From NCBI GenBank assembly GCA_904379015.1, contig CAJFHG010000005.1, positions 1-64,000 of the forward strand: a DNA stretch of 64,000 nt, read 5' to 3'. This DNA is from Candidatus Paralachnospira caecorum. GTDB lineage: Bacteria > Bacillota > Clostridia > Lachnospirales > Lachnospiraceae. A program made the translations under genes and the position numbers. The notes below the pieces were generated by a model. It searched no databases and had not been told where the DNA came from. It saw only the letters and a list, made by a program, of their open reading frames with translations. Position 1 is the first letter of the stretch. Every line of letters begins with the position of its first letter. Below, in pieces: positions 34,551 to 43,717 of this stretch.

Positions 34551-34767
34551 GCATAACAATATGATTACAGAGATGGGAATGATGGCTCATGGGGCTGGAT
34601 CTGAGAAGAGCAGCATAAAAAGCAAGATGTATATTATCAGGAAGTACGGCGTGATTTATCGACTATGAAGCGGCGGAGCGGTCAGGTAAAAGCAGCGCGG
34701 CGGCAGGATTCCCGGCGGGACCGGGGATTCAGAATCAGTGACAGACAGATGGAAAGGACGATAAATC
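34551..34767 (+). other. Unassigned ~215-nt leuA leader
   Basis: The leader contains no AGGGTGGNACCGCG T-box signature that I can find. A 13-codon frame at 34626-34667 (MYIIRKYGVIYRL) ends CTA-TGA; it has three isoleucines and one leucine and lacks a good ribosome site. GC-rich complementary segments follow (around 34695-34730). Regulation by branched-chain amino acids is possible but not shown. Confidence 0.35.
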
Positions 34768-36429
34768 ATGTTAAATTATCAGAGATATAAACGTGTACCT
34801 GTAGTTCATTATCCTGAAAGGCAGTGGCCCAACAAGGAGATAGAGAAGGCGCCGGTCTGGTGCAGTGTGGATCTGCGTGACGGCAATCAGGCGCTCATTG
34901 AGCCCATGGTGGTGGAAGAGAAGGTGGAGATGTTCAATCTTCTTATCAAACTGGGGTTCAAGGAGATCGAGGTCGGGTTTCCCGCGGCGTCGCAGATCGA
35001 GTACGATTTTTTAAGACAGCTGGTTGACAGGAACCTGATTCCTGACGACGTGGTCGTGCAGGTGCTGGTGCAGTGCAGGGAGCATCTGATCGACAGGACC
35101 TTTGATTCCCTGAGGGGGATCAAGAAGGCAATCGTTCATATTTACAATTCCACATCTACCCTTCAGCGGGATGTGGTGTTCGGCAAGGATAAAGAGCATA
35201 TCAAACAGATCGCCGTGGACGGGACCAGGATGGTCAAAGAGCGGGCGAAGGACTTTGATGGTGAGATCATACTGGAGTATTCGCCGGAGAGCTTTACGGG
35301 GACTGAGCTCGATTACGCGCTGGAGGTGTGCACCGCGGTACAGGAGGAGTGGGGCCCCACAAAGGAGCATCCCATGATCTTCAATCTGCCCGCGACGGTC
35401 GAGATGACCACGCCCAATGTTTACGCGGATCAGATCGAGTGGATGAATACCCACTTCAAGGACAGAGAAAGCATCATCCTGAGCGTACATCCCCACAACG
35501 ACAGAGGGACGGGCGTGGCAGCCACAGAGCTGGCGCTCCTGGCAGGCGCTGACAGAGTGGAGGGAACGCTGTTCGGAAACGGTGAGCGGACCGGAAATGT
35601 GGATGTGCTGAATGTAGCTTATAATATGTTTTCCCAGGGGATCAACCCGGAACTCAACATTGAAAATATCAAAGAGATCATTGATGTATATGAGAGATGC
35701 TGCAAGATGGAGATCGATCCGAGGCATCCTTATGCCGGAAAGCTGGTGTTCACCGCTTTCTCCGGTTCTCATCAGGACGCCATCAACAAGGGCATCAAGG
35801 CGCTCAAGGCAAGAAAGAATCCTTACTGGGAGGTGCCTTATCTGCCGGTGGATCCTTCCGATCTGGGGAGAGACTACGAGCCCATCGTCCGCATCAACAG
35901 CCAGTCCGGAAAGGGCGGCGTAGCCTTTGTCATGGATACCTTCTACGGCTTCAAGCTGCCGAAGGATATGCATAAGGAATTTGCCGATGTGGTCCAGAAG
36001 GTGGCGGAGGAGCACGGAGAAGTGGCGCCCGAGCAGATCATGGAGCTGTTTAAGGCCGAATATCTGTCGGCGAAGGAGCCCTTCAACTTTATCCGCTGCG
36101 AGGTGACGGATATTGGAGAGACCGACACCCAGGCGCGTCTGACCTTCCGTTACGACGGCAGTATTCTGGGGGCGAAGGGCATTGGAAACGGCCCCATCGA
36201 CGCGGTGCGAGATGCCATTGAGCAGACGGTGGATGTCCATGTGAAGGTGCTGGATTATTCCGAGCATGCGCTGGGAGAAGGTTCTCATGCCCAGGCCGCG
36301 GCCTATATCAAGGTCATGGATGTGAAGAGCGGACGCGTCACCTACGGCGTAGGCGTAAGCCCCAATATCACCAGGGCGTCCCACAGAGCGCTGTTCAGCG
36401 GTCTGAACAGACTCTTCCACAAAGAATAA
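34768..36429 (+). CDS. leuA: 2-isopropylmalate synthase
   Basis: 553 residues, the long LeuA type found in many Gram-positives. The metal-binding catalytic barrel has CSVDLRDGNQAL and LSVHPHNDRGTG, and GNGERTGNVDVL lies beyond. The C-terminal domain (after about 420) is the leucine-feedback regulatory fold. It condenses acetyl-CoA with 2-oxoisovalerate, the first committed step of leucine synthesis. It stands alone, with its own promoter and terminator; no leuB, leuC or leuD is in the window. Confidence 0.97.
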   Translation: MLNYQRYKRVPVVHYPERQWPNKEIEKAPVWCSVDLRDGNQALIEPMVVEEKVEMFNLLIKLGFKEIEVGFPAASQIEYDFLRQLVDRNLIPDDVVVQVLVQCREHLIDRTFDSLRGIKKAIVHIYNSTSTLQRDVVFGKDKEHIKQIAVDGTRMVKERAKDFDGEIILEYSPESFTGTELDYALEVCTAVQEEWGPTKEHPMIFNLPATVEMTTPNVYADQIEWMNTHFKDRESIILSVHPHNDRGTGVAATELALLAGADRVEGTLFGNGERTGNVDVLNVAYNMFSQGINPELNIENIKEIIDVYERCCKMEIDPRHPYAGKLVFTAFSGSHQDAINKGIKALKARKNPYWEVPYLPVDPSDLGRDYEPIVRINSQSGKGGVAFVMDTFYGFKLPKDMHKEFADVVQKVAEEHGEVAPEQIMELFKAEYLSAKEPFNFIRCEVTDIGETDTQARLTFRYDGSILGAKGIGNGPIDAVRDAIEQTVDVHVKVLDYSEHALGEGSHAQAAAYIKVMDVKSGRVTYGVGVSPNITRASHRALFSGLNRLFHKE

Positions 36430-36454
36430 AAAATCATTGTTTTTGAAATCACAA

Positions 36455-36501
36455 ACAGCCCGCGGGCGCTGCCGAGAGGCAGATTCCGGGGCTGTTTTTT
36501 T
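36455..36501 (+). terminator. leuA terminator
   Basis: ACAGCCC (36455-36461) pairs with GGGCTGT (36489-36495), followed by seven Ts. A second inner stem (CTGCC/GGCAG) may stack. It insulates leuA from the AT-rich island. Confidence 0.8.
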
Positions 36502-36643
36502 GCCGTACAGGAAATTCTGGATTTCCAAGTTTGAGCTCGAATGTTAAAATTAAAGTAAATGAAATCGAAAAAATCAATAAATGTGATTTTTTTTATTATA
36601 TTTAATGTTTACTTGTGATATACTATTTACGGAGGTGGTTTCA

Positions 36644-37945
36644 ATGTTGATTGAATTTCGTTTTAAAAACTACCGCTCTTTTCGCGATGAAGCAACACTT
36701 TCTATGGAGGCAACCGGGCTGAGTTCATTGAAAAATAGTTTGATTCCCTTGTCTTCGACGGTTAAACTGTTACCTGCCGTTGCGATTTATGGTAAAAATG
36801 GCGGTGGTAAAAGTAACGTAATTCGCGCATTTTGGCTAGCGGTACAATTTGTTCGTAATGCGCAAAGGACTCAGCATGAAGGCGCAAATATTCCGGTAAA
36901 CTGTTTTGCTCTCAATGATTATTCAAAGGAAGACCCCACGGAATTTCATTTTGTGTATACCGTAAATGGAATTAAATATTGGTATGGTTTTTCTGCTACA
37001 AGAGAAAAGATATTTACGGAGTACCTTTATCATGCGCCCAAAGGACAAAAAGCACTTATTTTTTCTAGAGAAGGACAAAAATTCACATTTACGGAAGAAA
37101 AAACAAAACGTGGCATGATCAGCGAAATGGTTGCCGAAAACCAACTGTTTTTTTCCGTTGCCTGTACTATGAATGACAGACCTTGTATTTCAGCTATGCA
37201 CTGGTATCGGAACCATGTGTTCTTTTCAAGAGATTATTCGGATATTCCTAAACAGCTTCTGGCGTACTCGGAAGACAAAAATATGCTTAGAGTAATTTCC
37301 GAATATGCCAAAACAGCGGATCTCGGTATTCAAGATATGCATTTCGAATTTGACAGCAAAGAAATTAGAGATGATATATCTTTGCCGGATAACATTCCAG
37401 ATGGTATTAAATCAGCCCTGGTGCAATTTATGCATGCATTAACAGAAAGTACAATGAATAGTAATGTTCAGCTAAAAGTTGGAAAAGTTTCTGCGAAAGC
37501 TTGTCACTTAGGTGAAAACCGTGATGGACAACAATCAAATTATATGCTAGAACTTGAGGACGAATCTGACGGCACACGGAAATTGATGGCATTGGCGCCG
37601 GCAATCGAATCTGCGCTGCGCACAGGCGGAATTTTATTAGTTGATGAATTAGAACGAGAATTGCATCCCAAGCTAGTAAATTTTATTGTTGCGAAATTCC
37701 AAAGTAAGACTGCAAATCCCAATGGGGCGCAGATTGTCTTTACCACGCATAATACTGAATTGATGAATCTGGAATTACTGCGTAAAGACCAGCTGTATTT
37801 TGTGGATAAGTATGATAAAGATGGCACGTCTGAACTATACAGTATCAGTGAATTTGCTACACGAACAACAGAAAATGTTCGAAAAGGGTATCTTGTTGGA
37901 AAGTATGGCGCTACACCTGATATTGAAATTGAGGAGGTGGAATAA
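36644..37945 (+). CDS. AAA-type ATPase of an AbiL-like defence pair
   Basis: 433 residues. Walker A is GKNGGGKSN (50-58), Walker B is ILLVDELERELHP (D334, E335), a signature-like DESDGTRKLMALAP, and an H-loop region VFTTHNTELM. This is the SMC/OLD-like family AAA_15/21 seen in AbiLi. GGAGGTGG fits the ATG at 36644; upstream codons from 36605 are shadow. The gene ends exactly where the RloB gene begins. Composition is much more AT-rich than both sides, so recent acquisition is likely. In AbiL-type systems the pair blocks phage growth by abortive infection; the trigger is not known to me. Confidence 0.87.
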   Translation: MLIEFRFKNYRSFRDEATLSMEATGLSSLKNSLIPLSSTVKLLPAVAIYGKNGGGKSNVIRAFWLAVQFVRNAQRTQHEGANIPVNCFALNDYSKEDPTEFHFVYTVNGIKYWYGFSATREKIFTEYLYHAPKGQKALIFSREGQKFTFTEEKTKRGMISEMVAENQLFFSVACTMNDRPCISAMHWYRNHVFFSRDYSDIPKQLLAYSEDKNMLRVISEYAKTADLGIQDMHFEFDSKEIRDDISLPDNIPDGIKSALVQFMHALTESTMNSNVQLKVGKVSAKACHLGENRDGQQSNYMLELEDESDGTRKLMALAPAIESALRTGGILLVDELERELHPKLVNFIVAKFQSKTANPNGAQIVFTTHNTELMNLELLRKDQLYFVDKYDKDGTSELYSISEFATRTTENVRKGYLVGKYGATPDIEIEEVE

Positions 37946-38599
37946 ATGCCTCGTCAATTGAAGCGAGAGAAGCCGTATATTGTTGTTTTTTGCGAGGGTG
38001 AAAGTGAACAAGCATATACAGACTTTCTGAAAAAAGAATTTAAGGATGTTGCATCTATTAAACGCCCCAGTTCCACTGGACTTTTCGAAGAAGCCGATAG
38101 CAAATTCAAGAAAGACAAATCTTATCGAGATTATGCTGAGGTAACGGATGAAATCTGGTTTTTCTTTGATGTAGAAACAAAAGATGTTCAAAAATGGGAC
38201 AGTCGTTTGAAAATAATCAAGCGACTGCGTTCCTTACGAAAAAAGCCTGGCATCAAAGTAAGACTACTGATGACAACAGGGTGTGTCGAGTATTGGTTTA
38301 TGCTGCACTATAAGATGTTTACTCCACCCATTCAGACTGTTGCAGAAAAAGAACGTATAATAGCCGAGTTGATCGAAAAAGTTCCTGATTACCAAAAAGG
38401 AGATCATCATTCTATTTCAAAAATTGCGCACAATTATCCAGAAGCAGTCAAAAATTCTAAAAGGACACTTTCCAATCTGCTTCAAGATGGGCTTCCGGGC
38501 TTAAACGATACTGATGAACGCAATTGCTGGCTTTGTAGAAACTGTCTGACCTTTTCTAACGTTTATGAGGCTATTGATTTTTTAACAAGTTTATCATGA
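37946..38599 (+). CDS. RloB-domain protein of an AbiL-like defence pair
   Basis: 217 residues with the RloB/Toprim-like signatures: YIVVFCEGESEQAY near the N-terminus, an acidic FFFDVETKD, and GCVEYWFMLHY. A C-terminal RNCLTFSNVYEAIDFL segment ends it. In AbiLii and RloB relatives this is the presumed nuclease or toxic partner of the adjacent ATPase. ATG directly follows the ATPase stop. Composition is AT-rich like its partner. It closes the island; no integrase or repeats flank it. Confidence 0.87.
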   Translation: MPRQLKREKPYIVVFCEGESEQAYTDFLKKEFKDVASIKRPSSTGLFEEADSKFKKDKSYRDYAEVTDEIWFFFDVETKDVQKWDSRLKIIKRLRSLRKKPGIKVRLLMTTGCVEYWFMLHYKMFTPPIQTVAEKERIIAELIEKVPDYQKGDHHSISKIAHNYPEAVKNSKRTLSNLLQDGLPGLNDTDERNCWLCRNCLTFSNVYEAIDFLTSLS

Positions 38600-38709
38600 T
38601 TATTTTTCTAAAGTACCGTGAGCTAAGTATCACGACACTTTTTCTCGTACATTTCCTCCAGAGAAACGCGCTTGTGGTTGAAATAGAACTATGTTCCGCG
38701 ATCCGATTG

Positions 38710-40158
38710 TCATGATTTACGCGTTTGATCGGATTTCCTGAACAGCTTTCCGATCCTGCGGAGGGGGGCCGTCGCCTTCCAGCTGGTAGAGCCTGTCACT
38801 TCGGACAGCGACTGCTGCAGCTGCGCGATGACGGCCTCCTGGTCGGAGCCGGCCTGCCGCAGGGCGGCAATGCGCTGTTCCAGAGCAGCAACCGTCTCTC
38901 TGTTCTGCGAGGCGGCCTGCTCCATCTGCTGTTCTTTTTCAGCCAGCAGTCCGTTGAGCCTGCCGATATGGGCCTGCGCCATCTGATCCTGATCTTTCAG
39001 AGCCTGGATTTCCAGCTTGTTTTTTTCAATGGTGTACTGCCGTTCATGGACCTGGCCGTTCAGTTCCATGATTTTCTGTTCTCTTTCGTAAGCCGCCTGG
39101 TGCAGGTCGTGCAGTTCCTTTTCCAGATGGGGGTGCTTGAAAGAGATTCCCTGGATGTACCGGTCATTATAAAGATGAAGGCCGGTGAGCTGTCCGCATT
39201 CTCTGGTGGAAAAATGGTATTTGTCTTTTAACAGCCGCGCGGTTTCCGGACGGTCGAGCAGCGCTTCGATTTTCAGAAGGGCGAGAGGCGTACCCAGAAA
39301 GTCTTTGCGGCAGTCGCCTGCCAGCAGCGCCTTCTCGCAGGCAAGCTCATCCGGAGAAGCGGAGTCGGGGCAGCGGAAATAATCCCCGAAGGCCCGTATA
39401 AACAGATCGTCATCCATATCGTCAAACATGTGATAGCGGATATGCATGTATTCGTTATAAAACCGGGCATCGTGCTCCTCAGAGGGACTGCTCACATTTG
39501 CGTCGGAGGAAAGGATCCGCCGGTATTTGACAAGGGGTTCTTCTACGATGCCGAAGGTGAATTTTTTTGTGAACCGTACCCACCATTCCATGTCCATGGC
39601 CTGAATATAAAACAGGCTGTGATCGCCCACCACGGGGATCGTGGAGGATTCGATCAGAGAAGAAGGATTGTTCAGCCGGTTTCCATAGAAGAAGAAGAAG
39701 CGGAGCCATTCTTCCCGGCTGTCGGTGGAAGATTCAAAATATTTTTTCAGATCAGCGAGTCGGTCGTTGCAGAGGTCCCCGTTTTCGTCGATCAGATCCA
39801 CCCAGGTAAAGCAGCCGTTTAATTCGGGGTGGGCCTTCAGGAACGCGAGCTGTTTTTCCAGCTTATCCGGATACCAGATGTCGTCTCCGTCGATGATGGC
39901 CGTATAGGCTCCTTTGATCTTGCGGAAGGCATAATTGGTCGCGTAGGCGATATGCCGGTTTTCGGGAAGCTGATGCAGCTCGATGCGGGGATCGGAAAAA
40001 CCGCGCACGATATCTGCCGTATGGTCTGTGGAGCCGTCGTCCACGATAATAAACTGAAGATCTGTGTAGGTTTGGGACAGTACACTTTCTATGGATTCTT
40101 TCAGATATTTTTCTGCGTTATATACCGTCATGATCACACTGATGGTTGAGTTTGCCAT
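38710..40158 (-). CDS. Family 2 glycosyltransferase with C-terminal coiled coil
   Basis: 482 residues. N-terminal GT-A fold with ISVIMTVYNAEKYL, IIVDDGSTDHTAD and AIIDGDDIWYPDKLEK (DxD-like). About residues 330-450 form a long coiled coil rich in Q, E and L, ending in a basic tail (TAPLRRIGKLFRKS). Transfers a sugar to a surface glycan or protein. The frame runs to 40341, but the ATG ending at 40158 with AAGGAGTG fits the family start. It is divergent from the GT39-like gene. Confidence 0.92.
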   Translation of the reverse strand: MANSTISVIMTVYNAEKYLKESIESVLSQTYTDLQFIIVDDGSTDHTADIVRGFSDPRIELHQLPENRHIAYATNYAFRKIKGAYTAIIDGDDIWYPDKLEKQLAFLKAHPELNGCFTWVDLIDENGDLCNDRLADLKKYFESSTDSREEWLRFFFFYGNRLNNPSSLIESSTIPVVGDHSLFYIQAMDMEWWVRFTKKFTFGIVEEPLVKYRRILSSDANVSSPSEEHDARFYNEYMHIRYHMFDDMDDDLFIRAFGDYFRCPDSASPDELACEKALLAGDCRKDFLGTPLALLKIEALLDRPETARLLKDKYHFSTRECGQLTGLHLYNDRYIQGISFKHPHLEKELHDLHQAAYEREQKIMELNGQVHERQYTIEKNKLEIQALKDQDQMAQAHIGRLNGLLAEKEQQMEQAASQNRETVAALEQRIAALRQAGSDQEAVIAQLQQSLSEVTGSTSWKATAPLRRIGKLFRKSDQTRKS

Positions 40159-40212
40159 ATTAATCAGACACTCCTTGCTGTTAAAATAAGACTGATGTGA
40201 GTTTATGGGGCT

Positions 40213-40242
40213 ATTATAACCTGAAAGAGCAGGAAAACACAA
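40213..40242 (-). promoter_or_regulatory. Promoter of the minus-strand glycosyltransferase
   Basis: On the minus strand, TTGTGT (40242-40237), an 18-base spacer, TATAAT (40218-40213). It lies about 55 bases upstream of the ATG. Confidence 0.65.
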
Positions 40243-40357
40243 TAGGATAAAAGCAGTTCGCGGGCATTTGCCTGACGGCGGTGTTGTGAATTGACCAATT
40301 CTGTGATATGCTTTCACTATTCTGGAACAGACCGGTTTCAAAAGAGGAGGTACCCTT

Positions 40358-41938
40358 ATGAAGGGAACGAGAGACAGAGTATTCTATTTCATGATCGCGG
40401 GCTTTCTGATCTTGCAGATGGCGTTCTGCGCCTACTGGGGAGTGCGCAAATGCAATTTTCATGTGGATGAGTATTTTACATATGGACTGGCGAATAACAG
40501 AGGCGCGATCCATCCGGTGCTGGAGGATGGAACCGTTTATTCCGGGGATGATATTTTTCTGGAATATCTGGCTCCGGATGACAGTGAGTGCTTTGATTAC
40601 AGCATTATCAGGGAGAATATTTCCCAGGATGCGCATCCGCCCCTTTATTATACTCTGATCCATACGATATGTTCGTTTTTCCCGGATTCCTACAGTAAGT
40701 GGGAGGGGCTGATTTTGAATTTTCTCCTCCTTCTGCTGATCGACGGCCTGGTATATTTCCTGGCGAATTGCCTGCTGCATAACAGGAAAATGGCCCTGGT
40801 GCTGACCGCGGCTTATGGATTCTGCGCCCTCTGCGTGAGCATGGTGCTGTTTATCCGCATGTATACGCTGATGACGGTGTTTACGCTGGCTGTCACTTTG
40901 CTGTTTACTTTCTATTATAAAAAGAAAAAGGATATCCGGTTCTGGGCGGGCCTGTTTTTCCTGGCAGTCGGGGGAACCATGACCCAGTATTATTTTCTGA
41001 TCTATCTGTTCTTTCTTTGTCTGGTATATGGCATCCTGATGCTGATGGAGAAGAACTGGAAGGATGTGGCCGCTTACATAGGGACCCTGGCGCTGGCGGG
41101 GATCGCCTGCGTTCTCATCTGGCCGGCCATGCTGACGCATATCCTGGGGGACGCATCTTCGGAGCGCGGCGCTCAGGCCTTTGAGAACGCGAAAAATCTT
41201 CCGGATCTGTGGCCCCACATCAAGTCATATTTTAACATTATCAACGGAGAACTTTTCGGAGGATGTCTGCCGGTCCTGCTGGTGCTTCTGGTCATCGCGG
41301 TGATTGCCGCCCGGAGAATGAAGCGGGGAAGGCGAAAGGATTTTCGTGCTGTGACCCTGCTGTGCCTTCCCGGCGCGTGCTACTGCCTGGTGATCGCGGC
41401 CATTGCCCCCTATCAGTATGACCGGTATATTATGGCAGTGGGGCCGATCCTTTTCCTGGGGGTTCTGTGCATGCTCTTTCAGGCAGCCAGACAGGCAGTC
41501 AGAGATCCATTTATAAAATCCGCGGCGGCCTATGTGATCCTTGCGGCTGTTGTGATTTTATCCTGGAGATCGGTTGGCTGGAAACCGGAATATATCATGG
41601 AAAATACAAAGGACAGACTGGAGATCGCAGAGGAATACGCGGAGGAATCCGTGATCTTTGTATATGGCTATTCCTGGACGGTGCTGGAAAATATCAGGGA
41701 GCTGCAGCAGTATCAGGATTTTACCTTTGTAAAGCCTCAGGATCTGGCCGCGCTGCTGGAAGAGAGGCAAGAAGATTCTTATGTATTGTATTGCATCTCC
41801 GGGCTTGATTTTAATGAAGTGTCTTCTGCCATTATGGCCCGGGACAGCGGAACCGAGATCGAGAAACTTTATACCCGGAATCATCAGGCATATGCGGATA
41901 TTTATTATGTCAGCCGGCAGGCGGTAAGTTCTGAGTAA
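40358..41938 (+). CDS. GT-C membrane glycosyltransferase (PMT/ArnT/GT39-like)
   Basis: 526 residues, about eleven membrane helices. The first outside loop carries FHVDEYFTYGLAN, the acidic motif typical of lipid-phosphate-sugar-dependent GT-C enzymes. Segments SQDAHPPLYYTLIHTIC and FIRMYTLMTVFTLAVTLLF match PMT_2-like proteins. It probably transfers a sugar from undecaprenyl phosphate outside the membrane. GAGGAGG precedes the ATG. It is followed 21 bases later by another polytopic protein. Confidence 0.85.
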   Translation: MKGTRDRVFYFMIAGFLILQMAFCAYWGVRKCNFHVDEYFTYGLANNRGAIHPVLEDGTVYSGDDIFLEYLAPDDSECFDYSIIRENISQDAHPPLYYTLIHTICSFFPDSYSKWEGLILNFLLLLLIDGLVYFLANCLLHNRKMALVLTAAYGFCALCVSMVLFIRMYTLMTVFTLAVTLLFTFYYKKKKDIRFWAGLFFLAVGGTMTQYYFLIYLFFLCLVYGILMLMEKNWKDVAAYIGTLALAGIACVLIWPAMLTHILGDASSERGAQAFENAKNLPDLWPHIKSYFNIINGELFGGCLPVLLVLLVIAVIAARRMKRGRRKDFRAVTLLCLPGACYCLVIAAIAPYQYDRYIMAVGPILFLGVLCMLFQAARQAVRDPFIKSAAAYVILAAVVILSWRSVGWKPEYIMENTKDRLEIAEEYAEESVIFVYGYSWTVLENIRELQQYQDFTFVKPQDLAALLEERQEDSYVLYCISGLDFNEVSSAIMARDSGTEIEKLYTRNHQAYADIYYVSRQAVSSE

Positions 41939-41959
41939 AAGGAAGGACAGGTATCAGGC

Positions 41960-43573
41960 ATGAACCCAATCAAACACTTCTGTATTGTAATTCAGAAAGG
42001 AATCCGATGGTGCGGCGTGATTTGTTTCGCGGTGATTCTGTTGCTGCTGCTGTTTGGAGCAGGCAGGATCCCTTACGCGTACCGGACGGAATTTCCCTGT
42101 TCCAATTGGCTGTATTTGTTTTTCGGGATCCTGATCTGCGGGGCTGTCGGGACGGCGGAGTATGTTTGTCCGGAAGCTGTGAAGCGGTATTTCAGAAATA
42201 ACAGCAGGAGACTCATCGGATTTTTATCGATTTTGTTTTTCGGCGTGCAGCTGTATGTGGTCAGCAACTATTATTTTATAACAGGCTGGGACGCTGGCGT
42301 GCTCTGTGACGCGGCGCGGGGAATCGCGGAGGGACAGACGTATGGGAAGGGATCTTTCCTGAGCTATTATTTCTCCACATATCCCAACAATCTGTTTCTG
42401 CTGTCTGTCTTTTCCGGCATCATGAAACTGGACCGTTTGTTTGGCTTTCTGGATGTGGAAAGCGGCATTATGGGGATCCTGACGGTGCAGTGCATGATTT
42501 CGGCGCTGACAGGGGTTTTGGTCTTTTATACGGCACTTCTGTGGAAGTCCTCAGTCAGGACGGCCTGGAACAGCTGGGGGCTTTATGTGTGCTCGGCCGG
42601 GATATCGCCGTGGGTCTCAATTCCCTATTCTGACGCATTTGGAATGTTCGTGCCGGTTCTGATTTTGTATCTGTATCTGTCCATGGGAAACGGCCGGAGA
42701 ACGGGGGTCAAATGCTTTGCCTTGGCGGCCGTGGCTGCGGCCGGCTTTTGGATCAAGCCGCAGCTCGCGGTTATGGGGATCGCGGCAGGTCTGACAGCCG
42801 TGATCAGGCTGCCGCGGAAGCATGAGGGCGGCAGACGGCGGATCGGAAAAAATGTGGTGTCATTGGCGGCGGGAGCTGCTGCTGCCCTGCTGGCCGTGCA
42901 GGCGGCAGTTTCGTCAGTGCCGGTGGAGGTGGACCGTGAGGAAACATTCGGTCCGGCGCACATACTCATGATGGGCCTGAATCCTGTGACCAACGGAGGA
43001 TATCTGGAGGAGGATGTTCTGTATTCTCATGAACAGCCTGCTGATGAGCGGACACAGGCCAATCTGGACCGGATTGGGCAGAGACTGGCAGAGTACGGAC
43101 CGGCGGGACTTTCAGCACATCTGGCAAAGAAGCTGCTGACCAGTTTTTCGGACGGGACCTGGGCCTGGGGGCGGGAAGGCGGATTTTACAGGGAACTGAA
43201 GACGGACAGAAATCAGAAAATGTCCCCTTTTCTGAAATCGGTCTATTATGAGGACGGGAGCAGACATGAGTGGTTTCAGAACTGGTCTCAGACTGTGTGG
43301 ATGCTGATCCTTGCGGGATGCTTCCTGTCATTTTTCGATCGGAAAAATGACGGAAACAGTCCGGCCGGTCCGGCTGCGCTGCTGGCGCTGATGGGACTGA
43401 CGCTGTTTGTTCTGCTGTTTGAAGCGAGAGCCAGATATCTGTACTGTTATGTGCCTGTCTTTGTACTCCTGTCTGTCAGCGGATGGGAAACGGCAGGGCA
43501 GTTTCTGGCAGGAAGCATACGGAGGGCCGGAAAAGTCAGGAAGATGGAAGCGGAGACGAAGGCAGAGCCCTGA
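41960..43573 (+). CDS. Polytopic membrane protein, probable GT-C-type glycosyltransferase
   Basis: 537 residues with about eleven membrane helices. The first outside loop has SNYYFITGWDAGVLCDAARG, with an aspartate in the position GT-C enzymes use, and YYFSTYPNNLFLLSVFSG. The C-terminal outside loop resembles that of PMT-like proteins. The AGGACAGGT site is modest. It probably works with the upstream protein on a surface glycan. I cannot say which sugar. Confidence 0.7.
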   Translation: MNPIKHFCIVIQKGIRWCGVICFAVILLLLLFGAGRIPYAYRTEFPCSNWLYLFFGILICGAVGTAEYVCPEAVKRYFRNNSRRLIGFLSILFFGVQLYVVSNYYFITGWDAGVLCDAARGIAEGQTYGKGSFLSYYFSTYPNNLFLLSVFSGIMKLDRLFGFLDVESGIMGILTVQCMISALTGVLVFYTALLWKSSVRTAWNSWGLYVCSAGISPWVSIPYSDAFGMFVPVLILYLYLSMGNGRRTGVKCFALAAVAAAGFWIKPQLAVMGIAAGLTAVIRLPRKHEGGRRRIGKNVVSLAAGAAAALLAVQAAVSSVPVEVDREETFGPAHILMMGLNPVTNGGYLEEDVLYSHEQPADERTQANLDRIGQRLAEYGPAGLSAHLAKKLLTSFSDGTWAWGREGGFYRELKTDRNQKMSPFLKSVYYEDGSRHEWFQNWSQTVWMLILAGCFLSFFDRKNDGNSPAGPAALLALMGLTLFVLLFEARARYLYCYVPVFVLLSVSGWETAGQFLAGSIRRAGKVRKMEAETKAEP

Positions 43574-43625
43574 TCGATCATCAATGCGTGGATATGGCAG
43601 ACAGAAGAAAATGAAGCATAAAGAA

Positions 43626-43664
43626 GTCCCGCGGGACCGGCAAGGCTGCCGGTGTCCGCGGGAC
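43626..43664. terminator. Strong hairpin between convergent genes
   Basis: GTCCCGCGGGACCGGC (43626-43641) pairs with GCCGGTGTCCGCGGGAC (43648-43664), with one bulged base. On the minus strand it is followed by TTCTTTATG. It probably ends the gene at 43718-45064 and may also block the plus strand. Confidence 0.65.
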
Positions 43665-43717
43665 AAAGTCGTTTCCGATCTGATCGATACCGTCCGGGAG
43701 CGGACGCAGGGAGCAGA

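Noticed and set aside
34551..34767. T-box riboswitch before leuA
   Set aside because: No AGGGTGGNACCGCG-type motif or adjoining terminator found.
35011..36528. Minus-strand open frame opposite leuA
   Set aside because: leuA is full-length and conserved on the plus strand.
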